This document shows, piece by piece, positions 51,895 to 61,763 of a stretch of DNA of 64,000 nt. The stretch is from Streptomyces rugosispiralis (GTDB lineage Bacteria > Actinomycetota > Actinomycetes > Streptomycetales > Streptomycetaceae). How positions within the stretch are numbered: the stretch's first letter is position 1; the number at the start of each line of letters is the position of its first letter. The notes below the pieces were generated by a model. The model had not been told where the DNA came from and did not search any database. It saw only the letters and a list, made by a program, of their open reading frames with translations. Position numbers and translations under genes: made by a program. The DNA is taken from contig NZ_JANIAA010000011.1 in NCBI RefSeq assembly GCF_024505145.1, positions 124,001 to 188,000 on the forward strand, written 5' to 3'.

Positions 51895-53486
51895 CAGTGC
51901 AGATCGCAGCCCGCACGACCGGCAGCCCGATAATCAACCTGAGCGTCTTCTTCGCTTTCGTCGTCATCACGCTGTTCGTCGTCTACAAGGCCACCAACAG
52001 AAACTCCACCACCTCCGACTACTACGCCGCGGGCAGCGCCTTCAGCGGCGTCCAGAACGGCATCGCCCTCTCCGGCGACTTCCTCTCCGCGGCCTCCTTC
52101 CTCGGCATCTCGGGGGCGATCGCCGTCCACGGCTACGACGGCTTCCTCTACTCCGTGGGATGGCTGGTGGCCTGGCTGGTCGCCCTGCTGCTGGTCGGTG
52201 AACGGCTGCGCAACACCGGGCGGTTCACGGTCGGCGATGTGATGGCCTTCCGCATGAAGCAGCGCCCGGTGCGCGCGGCGGCGGCCAACGCCACTCTGGT
52301 GATCACCTTCTTCTACATGCTCGCCCAGATGGCCGGCGCGGGTGGCCTGATCGCCCTGCTGCTCAATGTGCACAGCAAGGGCGGGCAGGCCCTCATCATC
52401 ACCGGCGTCGGCCTCGTGATGGTCTTCTACGTCCTGGTGGGCGGCATGAAGGGCACCACCTGGGTGCAGATCATCAAGGCGGGGCTGCTGCTGATCTGCG
52501 TGACCTTCATGAGCGTGTTCCTGCTCGGCAAGTTCGGGTTCAGCTTCTCGGCCATCCTCGACCAGGCGTCGCAGAACAGCCCGCTGGGCGGCGAACTGCT
52601 CAACCCGGGCGGCTGGTACGGCAACAACGCGATGGACCAGCTCGACTTCGTCTCACTCTCGCTGTCACTGGTCCTCGGCATCTCCAGCCTGCCGCACGTG
52701 CTGATGCGCTTCTACACCGTGCCGGACGCCAAGGAGGCCCGGCGCTCGGTGGTGTGGTGCTCCTGGTCGATGTTCATCTTCTATCTGTCGATCCTGCTCG
52801 TCGGGTACGGCGCCACCGCGCTGGTCGGTTCGGACAAGATCGTGAACGCGCCCGGCGGCGAGAACTCCGCGGCTCCCCTGCTCGCCTTCGAGATCGGCGG
52901 TGCGATGCTCCTGGGCATCGTGGCCGCGGTGGCCTTCGCGACGATCCTGGCGGTGGTGGCCGGACTGACCCTGGCCGCCTCGGCCTCGTTCGCCCATGAC
53001 GTGTACGCCAATGTCATCCGGCGCGGAAAGGCCGATCCGCGGTCCGAGATCCGGGTCGCCCGTCTGACCGCGCTCGTGATCGGCTTCCTGGCCATCCTCG
53101 GCGGCATCGTGACCAACGGCCAGAACGTCGCGTTCCTGGTGTCGCTGGCCCTGGCGCTCGCCGCGTCCGCCAATCTGCCGACGATCCTCTACACACTGTT
53201 CTGGAAGCGTTTCAACACGACCGGGACGCTGTGGAGCATCTACGGCGGGCTGGGGTCCGGCCTGGTGCTCATCATCTTCTCCCCCGCCATCTCGGGCAGT
53301 TCCACGTCGATCATCAAGGGCGTGGACTTCCACTGGTTCCCGCTCACCAACCCCGGCCTGGTCTCCATTCCGCTCTCCTTCCTCTGCGGCTTCCTCGGCA
53401 CGGTCCTCAGCAAGGAGCCCGCCGACCCCAAGAAGCAGGCGGAGATGGAGGTGCGGTCGCTGACCGGCATCGGTTCGAAGGCGTAG
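51891..53486 (+). CDS. actP: Cation/acetate symporter ActP-like (SSS family)
   Basis: 531-residue sodium:solute symporter with about 13 helices. Hallmarks: STTSDYYAAGSAFSGVQNGIAL, SGDFLSAASFLGISGAI, LRNTGRFTVGDVMAFRM, YVLVGGMKGTTWVQIIKA and LPHVLMRFYTVPDAKEARRS, all typical of ActP. Takes up acetate and related short acids with Na+. Coupled to the DUF485 gene. A hairpin follows at 53501. Confidence 0.92.
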   Translation: MTVQIAARTTGSPIINLSVFFAFVVITLFVVYKATNRNSTTSDYYAAGSAFSGVQNGIALSGDFLSAASFLGISGAIAVHGYDGFLYSVGWLVAWLVALLLVGERLRNTGRFTVGDVMAFRMKQRPVRAAAANATLVITFFYMLAQMAGAGGLIALLLNVHSKGGQALIITGVGLVMVFYVLVGGMKGTTWVQIIKAGLLLICVTFMSVFLLGKFGFSFSAILDQASQNSPLGGELLNPGGWYGNNAMDQLDFVSLSLSLVLGISSLPHVLMRFYTVPDAKEARRSVVWCSWSMFIFYLSILLVGYGATALVGSDKIVNAPGGENSAAPLLAFEIGGAMLLGIVAAVAFATILAVVAGLTLAASASFAHDVYANVIRRGKADPRSEIRVARLTALVIGFLAILGGIVTNGQNVAFLVSLALALAASANLPTILYTLFWKRFNTTGTLWSIYGGLGSGLVLIIFSPAISGSSTSIIKGVDFHWFPLTNPGLVSIPLSFLCGFLGTVLSKEPADPKKQAEMEVRSLTGIGSKA

Positions 53487-53500
53487 TACGACAGGACCGC

Positions 53501-53518
53501 AGGCGGCCGGGGCCGCCT
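53501..53518. terminator. Hairpin between convergent actP and hypothetical gene
   Basis: Perfect 8-bp stem AGGCGGCC/GGCCGCCT with 2-nt loop; flanking CGAC/GTCG and CCG/CGG add further pairs. It overlaps the stop of the opposite gene by two bases and probably works in both directions. Confidence 0.65.
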
Positions 53519-54092
53519 ACGGTCGTCGCGTGGTTCCGGGGGTGATTCCGGTGTCCCTCCGGACCTCCGACGGAACGATCCGCTCCGGGGAGCTCGGCGC
53601 CGCCGACCGTCCGCGAGTGGGCACCTTCGCGCCGTCCCGGGGGCCGGACGTCTCGCTCCCGGGCCCGCGGCTGGAGCGCTGACCGGCGGACTCGGACGGC
53701 CCCGAGGGGCGGGGCGACACCGAGGGGCCGCCGGAAGCCGACGGCAGCGGGGGCGTCGTACGGCCGGGCGCGGGCGGCGGGGCGAGCGGGACCGTCGGGC
53801 GCGCGGGTGGCTCGGGCGCCGTCGCGCGGAGCGGCAGCGCGATGAGGGCGGCCACGGCGCAGGACACACCGACCCCGGCCGCGGCGCGGAGCAGCCTGCG
53901 GCGGGCCGCGGCGCGGCGGATCGCCTCGTACCGGCCGGGGGGCGGGCCGAGGTGGTCGGAGGGGGGCCGCAGGATCACCGCGAGGGGGTCGTCGGGCTCC
54001 CGCTCGGGGCCGAAGTACTCCGGGCCGATGTGCTCGGGGCCGAAGTACTCCGGGCCGTCGTACTCCGGGCCGTCCTCAAAGCGTGGGGTCAA
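53517..54092 (-). CDS. Hypothetical single-pass membrane protein, likely partner of the ECF sigma factor
   Basis: 191-residue protein. The N-terminus repeats GPEYFGPEHIGPEYFGPE, encoded by an imperfect 15-bp tandem repeat; then RYEAIRRAAARRRLLRAAAG precedes a helix (VGVSCAVAALIALPL) and a Pro/Ser/Gly-rich extracytoplasmic tail. TTG at 54092 has GAGGAG 5 bases upstream and lies inside the end of the sigma gene (17-bp overlap). Position and topology suggest an anti-sigma factor, but I see no zinc-binding anti-sigma motif (HxxxCxxC). The N-terminal repeats could interact with the sigma factor; inference. Confidence 0.72.
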   Translation of the reverse strand: MTPRFEDGPEYDGPEYFGPEHIGPEYFGPEREPDDPLAVILRPPSDHLGPPPGRYEAIRRAAARRRLLRAAAGVGVSCAVAALIALPLRATAPEPPARPTVPLAPPPAPGRTTPPLPSASGGPSVSPRPSGPSESAGQRSSRGPGSETSGPRDGAKVPTRGRSAAPSSPERIVPSEVRRDTGITPGTTRRP

Positions 54093-54591
54093 GGCTTCTC
54101 CTCAGATGGACGCGGAGCAGTTCCCGGGCCGCGTGGAGGTCGGCCTTGACGGTTCCTTCCTTGCGCCCGGTCAGTACGGACACCTCCCGGATCGGCATGT
54201 CAGCGTAGTAGTGCAGCAGGATCGGGACGCGCAGCCGTTCCGGCAGCGACTGCACGAGCAGGCGCACCGACGGGTCGGACTCTTCGGTGTGGGGGCGGAC
54301 GGCGGCTTCCGTGGTGGCACGGCGCATGGCCCTGCGCTCGCGCTCCACCTTGCGCCAGTGGTCCCGGACGAGATTGGCCGCGGTGACGTAGAGGAAGCCG
54401 CGGGGCTCCTCCACGGACGTCCAGCGGGCCCAGAGCCGGGTGAACGCCTCGGAGGCGATCTCATGGGCCGTCTCGTCGTCGTCGACGAGACGGCGGCACC
54501 AGCCGGCCAGGCGCGGGTAGAGGGCGGCGAACAGCTCGGACGCCGCCCTGTCACGGGACCGTTTCAACGCACTCCATGGTCGTGACGGCAC
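54076..54591 (-). CDS. ECF sigma factor
   Basis: 171-residue extracytoplasmic-function sigma factor. Region 2: FAALYPRLAGWCRRLVDDDE, AHEIASEAFTRLWARW and EPRGFLYVTAANLVRDHWRK. Region 4: LVQSLPERLRVPILLHYYAD, REVSVLTGRKEGTVKADLHA, with the helix-turn-helix. Start uncertain: GTG at 54591 has no clear ribosome site; TTG at 54567 has GGAG 4 bases before it. It overlaps the membrane-protein gene. The sortase pair downstream could be a target. Confidence 0.9.
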   Translation of the reverse strand: MPSRPWSALKRSRDRAASELFAALYPRLAGWCRRLVDDDETAHEIASEAFTRLWARWTSVEEPRGFLYVTAANLVRDHWRKVERERRAMRRATTEAAVRPHTEESDPSVRLLVQSLPERLRVPILLHYYADMPIREVSVLTGRKEGTVKADLHAARELLRVHLRRSLDPTL

Positions 54592-54672
54592 TCGGCCGTG
54601 AGGGCACTTCAGCGAGGAGGAGCCCGAGCCGCCGGTGTGGGTTCCACCGGCGGCCCGGGATCCGGGGGTGGA

Positions 54673-55281
54673 TCAGGGGCCCGCGGACGTCAGCGTGGCG
54701 AAGACGATCACGTTGTCGAGGTAGCCGTCGCCGGAGCGGGGGCCGCCACAGGTGATCAGCCGCAGCTCCGGGCGGTCCACGTTCCCGTAGACCTCGTCCG
54801 CCGGGAAGTCCGCCTTGGCGACGGTCCGTACGGCGCTGACGGCGAACCGGGCCGCCGTGCCGTTCTCCAGGCGCGCCTCGACCCGGTCGCCCCGGCGCAG
54901 CCGCGCCAGGTGACGGAAGACCCCGTCGCCGTGGGCGCCGACCGTGACATGGCCGAGGATGACGGACGGGCCGAGCTGCCCCGGGGTCGGCGAGTGCCGG
55001 TACCAGCCCGCGCGGTCGTGGGCCGTGACCGGCGGGACCGCCACGCTCCCGTCCGGCGCCAGCCCCAGCCGGATGACCGGGGTGTCGACGCCGATGGCCG
55101 GGATCCGCAGCCCGACCGGGACCGAACGTCCGAGGGGACGCGCCGCCTTCACGGGGGTCGGCGGTGGCCTCCTCCCGGAGTGCGGTGCGGCCGTGGTCTG
55201 CCGGGCCGGGTGGCCGCCGCAGCCCGCGAGCAGCGAGGCCATCGCCGCGGTGGCGAAGGCGCGCCTGGAGAACGACGTCAT
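54673..55281 (-). CDS. Class F sortase
   Basis: 202-residue transpeptidase that attaches proteins to the cell wall. Catalytic His111 (VILGHVTVG), Cys178 (RLITCGGP), with an Arg in the following segment PRSGDGYLDN. The N-terminus has SRRAFATAAMASLLAGC, a Tat-like signal ending in a lipobox-like Cys21, so it may be a lipoprotein rather than a single-pass membrane protein as sortases usually are. ATG overlaps the stop of the substrate-like gene by 4 bp. Confidence 0.9.
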   Translation of the reverse strand: MTSFSRRAFATAAMASLLAGCGGHPARQTTAAPHSGRRPPPTPVKAARPLGRSVPVGLRIPAIGVDTPVIRLGLAPDGSVAVPPVTAHDRAGWYRHSPTPGQLGPSVILGHVTVGAHGDGVFRHLARLRRGDRVEARLENGTAARFAVSAVRTVAKADFPADEVYGNVDRPELRLITCGGPRSGDGYLDNVIVFATLTSAGP

Positions 55282-55655
55282 GCCCCGGTCGCCCGCCGGC
55301 GGCGGACGACGAGGACCGTCGCGCCGCCCGCGGCGAGCACCGCGGCGGCGCCCCCGCCGATCAGCGCGCCCTCGTTCCCGGACGACCCGGCGGACTCGGC
55401 CGTCACTCCGGTGTTCGGCGCGCCCTTCGGCACGACGGCGACCTGGCCGCGGTCCCGCTTCTGGGCCGGCTCATCCCTCGGGGCCGGGGCGGCGGAGCTG
55501 GGCGTGCGGGTCGGCGCCTCGCTCGGGGCCGGGCTGGCGGAGGCCGCGGGGGTGCGGCGGGGGGCGGGGGTCGCGTCGTCGGCGAACGCGGGCACGGTGG
55601 TCGCCAGTACGGCGGTGCACGCGAGTGTCATCGCGCTGAGGACAGTGCGGCGCAT
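55278..55655 (-). CDS. Small secreted protein with sortase-type sorting signal
   Basis: 125-residue protein. Signal peptide LSAMTLACTAVLATTVPAFA, then a Pro/Ala/Ser-rich stalk, an APNTG motif (79-83), a spacer of about 13 residues, a helix ALIGGGAAAVLAAGGATVLVV and a tail RRRRATGA. That order is a cell-wall sorting signal with a variant LPxTG motif. It directly precedes and overlaps the class F sortase gene, its likely partner. The function of the anchored stalk is unknown. Confidence 0.82.
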   Translation of the reverse strand: MRRTVLSAMTLACTAVLATTVPAFADDATPAPRRTPAASASPAPSEAPTRTPSSAAPAPRDEPAQKRDRGQVAVVPKGAPNTGVTAESAGSSGNEGALIGGGAAAVLAAGGATVLVVRRRRATGA

Positions 55656-55804
55656 GGAGTCGCTCTCTTTCGTCGGTCCGCCCGGCAGTTCGGCGGGCTG
55701 GATTACGGATCGAGCGGAGAGACGAGGCAGCGGCGCGGCGCGTTGTAAAGAGATGGCAAAGCGTGTCCGCCGGCCCTGCCGGGACCGGCGGTGGGGCCGA
55801 AAAG

Positions 55805-55838
55805 CGTCCAGGCCGGTCCGTGCGGACCGGCCTGGACG
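55805..55838 (-). terminator. Intrinsic terminator of katG
   Basis: Perfect 16-bp stem CGTCCAGGCCGGTCCG/CGGACCGGCCTGGACG with a 2-nt loop; on the minus strand it is followed by CTTTTCGG. It lies 17 bp beyond the katG stop. Confidence 0.88.
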
Positions 55839-55854
55839 TGGTGCTCGGAGCGGA

Positions 55855-58068
<2,214 letters not shown>

Positions 58069-58102
58069 GGAAATCCTTCCACGCTAGGGCGGATCATGGT
58101 GC

Positions 58103-58540
58103 TCAGGAACTGGTGGCGGTGGAACAGGCGGGGCACTGGCCCCAGTAGATGACCTCGGCCTCGTCGATCGAGAAGCCGTGGTCATCGGACGCGGTCAGGC
58201 AGGGTGCCTCACCGGCGGCGCAGTCGACATCGGCGACGGCACCACACGACCGGCATACGACGTGGTGGTGGTTGTCCCCGACGCGTCCTTCGAACCGGAC
58301 GGGGTTGCCGGCCGGTTCGATACGGCGTACGAGGCCCGCCGCGGTCATCGCGTGCAGGGCCTCGTACACGGCCTGGAGGGAGATGTGGCCGACACGGTCG
58401 CGTACCCCGGAGGCGATCGCCTCGACCCCGAGGTGATCACCGTCCCGGACGGTCTCCAGCAGGGCGACCCGAGCCGCCGTCACCCGCAGGCCGGCACCGC
58501 GCAGCTCCTCGGCAGTGGTCGGAGTCTGGGATGCGGTCAT
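58103..58540 (-). CDS. furA: Fur family regulator FurA/CatR-like
   Basis: 145-residue Fur-family repressor of the katG operon. Winged helix: LRGAGLRVTAARVALLETVR and ISLQAVYEALHAMTAAGLV. Metal-binding His 91-93 (DNHHHVVCRSCG), structural zinc Cys96, Cys99, Cys136 and Cys139 (CRSCG/CPAC). In streptomycetes FurA/CatR proteins sense peroxide through redox of such cysteines and derepress katG. Start ATG at 58540; the promoter at 58548-58577 suggests a leaderless message. Confidence 0.93.
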   Translation of the reverse strand: MTASQTPTTAEELRGAGLRVTAARVALLETVRDGDHLGVEAIASGVRDRVGHISLQAVYEALHAMTAAGLVRRIEPAGNPVRFEGRVGDNHHHVVCRSCGAVADVDCAAGEAPCLTASDDHGFSIDEAEVIYWGQCPACSTATSS

Positions 58541-58547
58541 GGCGCAG

Positions 58548-58577
58548 AACCTACCCGTATAAACACGAAGGCTACAA
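58548..58577 (-). promoter_or_regulatory. Putative promoter of furA-katG, leaderless
   Basis: Minus strand: TTGTAG (58572-58577), 18-bp spacer, TAGGTT (58548-58553). The -10-like hexamer ends only 7 bases before the ATG, so transcription would start at or near the A of the start codon. Confidence 0.5.
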
Positions 58578-58650
58578 GGAAACGAGCCGTTAAGGTCTGA
58601 CTCCGCCAAAAATTTTGCCCTGATTCAGCCCGATTTTCTCCTCCTGGCGC

Positions 58651-59712
58651 TCAGAGGCGCTTGGCGCTGCGGAAGAGCCCTGCGTAGAAGCCGTTGCCGT
58701 CGATCCGGGAGACACCGCCGTTGTCACCGATGGTGGGGCCGTTCTGCTCCTTGCGGCTGGAGACGAACACGCGGTGGCCGTCGGTGTCCAGCCCCAGGTA
58801 CAGCGCGACATGGTCCATATGGTCGGCGGTGCGGTGATCCATCTTGAAGAACAGCAGGTCACCGGGTTGGAGAACATCGATGTTGGTGGGCCGGGTGTAC
58901 CAGGGGCCGGGGCCCTGGATCTTGATGATGTCGACGCCGACCTTGGAGCGGGCCATGCCGTTGGCGGTGCGCGGCAGGCCGTCGCCCACGACGTTGTTCG
59001 CCATCAGGGGGTAGCGGGCCCGGTAGCCCATGACCATGCGGATGAAGCCGGAGCAGTCCAGCGCCCGGTAACGCTCCTTGCGCGCGGCCATCGTGGTGCC
59101 GTCGCGGAAGGTGTAGGAGATGCCCAGGTAGTCGTAGAAGTCGTTCTGTTCCAGCCGGTCCACGCCGTCCGGTTTGAAGGGCCCGAAGACCGCGTCGCCC
59201 GCGTACGGGATGCCCTGGGCGTCCTTCTTGACCGGCGCGCCCGTCACGTACTGGAAGGCGATCGCGAAGAGGTCCTCCTTCTTGCTGCCGTAGTTCTCCT
59301 TGAACCAGTCCTTGAACCACTGCTCCTTCTCGGCGCCCTCGGCCCACGGCTCGGGCATCAGCCGCACCCAGTCCTCGCTGATCACCTTGGACTTGGTGTT
59401 GGTGGGCTCGCTGAAGGTGCGGGAGGGGCCGCGCAGGGTGGCGGTGCGGGCGCGGTCGGTGAAGGTGGCGAGGATCTGGCCGTTGTCGCCGCGCAGGATG
59501 GTGCGGGCGGGGTTCTTCAGCCGCTCCCAGGTCTGCTTGCCCCGCTGCTGGCCGGTGCCGTTCTCCAGGTTCGGCTCGTCGATGACGGCCTGGGTGCCGG
59601 GCGTCTTGTCCTGCTCGTCCTTCCTCAGCTCCACGGTCAGATAGCCGCTGGCGCCGAGCAGCGCGAGCACGGTGACGGCGTGCAGTACGGGGCGTTTCTT
59701 CTTCAGTGGCAT
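58651..59712 (-). CDS. NlpC/P60 family hydrolase, membrane-anchored or secreted
   Basis: 353-residue protein. Signal/anchor helix VLHAVTVLALLGASGYLTV. C-terminal NlpC/P60 domain with catalytic Cys220 in RALDCSGFIRMVMGYR and His301 in HMDHVALYLGLDTDG, plus NIDVLQPGDLLFFKMDHRT. NlpC/P60 enzymes cut gamma-glutamyl peptide bonds in cell wall or in poly-gamma-glutamate. It is the last gene of the operon with PgsC-like and PgsB-like proteins (21 bp after PgsC), so it may release or trim the polymer they make. Confidence 0.85.
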   Translation of the reverse strand: MPLKKKRPVLHAVTVLALLGASGYLTVELRKDEQDKTPGTQAVIDEPNLENGTGQQRGKQTWERLKNPARTILRGDNGQILATFTDRARTATLRGPSRTFSEPTNTKSKVISEDWVRLMPEPWAEGAEKEQWFKDWFKENYGSKKEDLFAIAFQYVTGAPVKKDAQGIPYAGDAVFGPFKPDGVDRLEQNDFYDYLGISYTFRDGTTMAARKERYRALDCSGFIRMVMGYRARYPLMANNVVGDGLPRTANGMARSKVGVDIIKIQGPGPWYTRPTNIDVLQPGDLLFFKMDHRTADHMDHVALYLGLDTDGHRVFVSSRKEQNGPTIGDNGGVSRIDGNGFYAGLFRSAKRL

Positions 59713-59733
59713 GGGATCGGCTCCGGTGGTGGG

Positions 59734-60216
59734 TCAGGCGGACGGCATGACGCCGAGGAGGATTCCGGCGGTGAGGACGACATAGGCCATCAGCGTCACC
59801 GACCCGGTGGACAGCAGGGTGGCCCCCCGGGGCTGGCGGACCAGCTGGTAGGCGATCAGGCCGGGGACGATGAAGCCGAGGGTCTGGTTCGCGTACATCA
59901 GCGGGAACTCGAGCGACAGGATGATCATCACGGTCGCCTGGAGGGTCACGCCGAGCAGGACGACCGCCGCGAAGAGCCGCTTGCCGTAGAGGATCACGTA
60001 CTTCTGCATCAGCAGCGTGCCCACGTAGGTCAGCACGGTGACACCGACGACCATCGCGGCCCGCTGGAGATCCTCGACGAGGGTCAGCGCCAGCCAGCCC
60101 GGGGTGATCATGCCGCCGGGCGAGAGGTTGGTGGTCAGGTAGCAGACCAGCGAGAAGAGCAGCCCGATCGCGATGCCGATGGCGGCGATCTCAGGGGTGA
60201 GGACGGAGGGGATCAA
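59734..60216 (-). CDS. pgsC: PgsC/CapC-like membrane protein
   Basis: 160-residue membrane protein with about five helices, close to the length of Bacillus PgsC/CapC. Features: IAAIGIAIGLLFSLVCYLTT, NLSPGGMITPGWLALTL, which is the characteristic PGG/TPG segment, and FIVPGLIAYQLVRQPRGATL. PgsC with PgsB forms the poly-gamma-glutamate synthase core. TTG at 60216 overlaps the TGA of the PgsB-like gene (TTGA), with AGGAG upstream. Confidence 0.85.
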   Translation of the reverse strand: MIPSVLTPEIAAIGIAIGLLFSLVCYLTTNLSPGGMITPGWLALTLVEDLQRAAMVVGVTVLTYVGTLLMQKYVILYGKRLFAAVVLLGVTLQATVMIILSLEFPLMYANQTLGFIVPGLIAYQLVRQPRGATLLSTGSVTLMAYVVLTAGILLGVMPSA

Positions 60217-61754
60217 CGGTGCTGCTCTCCTGGGTTCTGCCACTGCTGGGAGTCGTCGGCGGGCGGGGCGGGCGGGACGCGCGGCTCGAACAGGCCGCGG
60301 GACTGCGGGGCGTCGGAGGCCGGTACGACGGCGGGCCACGGATCCCGGGAGCCCTGGTCGGGTCCCGGCTGCGGGTACGGCCGCTCGGGGGTGCGCTGAG
60401 CGGGTACGCGCGCCTGGGCCGCCGCGTACCGGGTCTCGTACGCCTCCGGGTAGCCCTGGTAGGGGTCGAGGCGGGGCGCGTACAGCTGGACCGTGTCCAC
60501 GTGCTCGACATGGCGCTCGCCGCCCGCCGGTGCGGCCGGTGCCGCCGGTGCCGCCGGGGTGTCATCGGCGCTCTCGTCGGGCGGCAGCTCGGCGAGGTGC
60601 TCCAGGAGGATCTCGCCCTGGCCGTGGATGTTGCCGATGGCGACCAGGGAGGAGTCGGGGCCGAGGCGGCCGAGCAGCTCGGCCATGAACTCCTCGGGAT
60701 CCCGGCGGTCGCCGCCGAGGTCGACCGCGCGGTCCCGGTACTGGGCCGGGATGGCGTCGATGGCGGACTTGGCCGGGTGGCCGATGACGAAGACCTGCTC
60801 GGGGTCGAGATCGGGGATGATCTCGCCCATCTGGCCATTGCGCTCGACCCGGTCGGGGCGGCAGTTGATGACCACGTTGAGCGGGCGGTGGATGGCGCCG
60901 AGGTCGAGTAGCTGGTTGATGTTCATCAGCGTCGACTCGGGGTCGTTGGCCGCGAAGACGTTGGCGAAGCGCAGCTTCTTGCCGTCGTCGGTGGCGTACC
61001 GCTCGACGGAGAGGACGCCGGGGTCCGGCGGAGCGTCGTACATGCCCTGGAGGGCGGTCGCGCGGTCCACGCCCACCAGCTCGGCGACGGTGAGCGCGAT
61101 GGCCACGTTCTCCTTGAAGGTGAACCAGCTGAAGCCGCGCAGCTCCTCGTCGCTGACCGTCGTGGGGTCGGCGTAGATCAACTGGCAGTTCCGGGCGTCC
61201 GCCTCCTCCTGGAGGATGTGGAAGCGGTCCTGCTCGGCGGTGACGCAGATGCCGTTCTCCGGCATGGACCGGCACAGCGAGCGCGCCACGTCGTCCAGCG
61301 TGGGGCCCATCTCGGCGAGGTGGTCCTCGCGGACGTTGCACAGCACGCCGATGGTGGAGCGGATCAGCTTGGACTGGTTGATCTCCTGGAGCGCCGGCAT
61401 GACCGCCATGCACTCGATGACGAGCGCGTCCGGGTTGTAGGCGGCGGCGCGGCGCACGATGCCGATCTGCTCCACCACGTTGGCGATGCCGAACTTGCGG
61501 TAGACGGGCTCCTCGGTGGCGTCCGGGTGGATGAAGCGGGCCGCCGTACCGGTGGTCTTGGCCACGGTGGTCAGCCCGCCGCCGCGCAGGGCGCCCGCGC
61601 ACAGCCGGGTGATGGAGGACTTGCCGCGGATGCCGTTGACCAGGACCCGGGTGGGGATCACGTCGAGGTTGGTCTGGTGCCGCCGCTGTTCGACGATGCC
61701 GGCGATCAGCAGGACGGCCTCGCACACCACGAGAACGGTGTAGAGGAAGAGCAC
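60213..61754 (-). CDS. pgsB: PgsB/CapB-like amide ligase (Mur ligase superfamily)
   Basis: 513-residue membrane-linked ligase. N-terminal helix LFLYTVLVVCEAVLLIAGIV, ATP-binding loop GIRGKSSITR (42-51), then TTGTAARFIHPDATEEPVYR, NVREDHLAEMGPTLDDVA and NVFAANDPESTLMNINQLL. The core matches PgsB, which condenses glutamate through gamma-carboxyl groups. The C-terminal 110 residues are Pro/Ala/Gln-rich and absent from the Bacillus protein. Starts 9 bp after the HAMP sensor gene. No PgsA homologue in the window. Confidence 0.85.
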   Translation of the reverse strand: MLFLYTVLVVCEAVLLIAGIVEQRRHQTNLDVIPTRVLVNGIRGKSSITRLCAGALRGGGLTTVAKTTGTAARFIHPDATEEPVYRKFGIANVVEQIGIVRRAAAYNPDALVIECMAVMPALQEINQSKLIRSTIGVLCNVREDHLAEMGPTLDDVARSLCRSMPENGICVTAEQDRFHILQEEADARNCQLIYADPTTVSDEELRGFSWFTFKENVAIALTVAELVGVDRATALQGMYDAPPDPGVLSVERYATDDGKKLRFANVFAANDPESTLMNINQLLDLGAIHRPLNVVINCRPDRVERNGQMGEIIPDLDPEQVFVIGHPAKSAIDAIPAQYRDRAVDLGGDRRDPEEFMAELLGRLGPDSSLVAIGNIHGQGEILLEHLAELPPDESADDTPAAPAAPAAPAGGERHVEHVDTVQLYAPRLDPYQGYPEAYETRYAAAQARVPAQRTPERPYPQPGPDQGSRDPWPAVVPASDAPQSRGLFEPRVPPAPPADDSQQWQNPGEQHR

Positions 61755-61763
61755 GGTGGGTCC

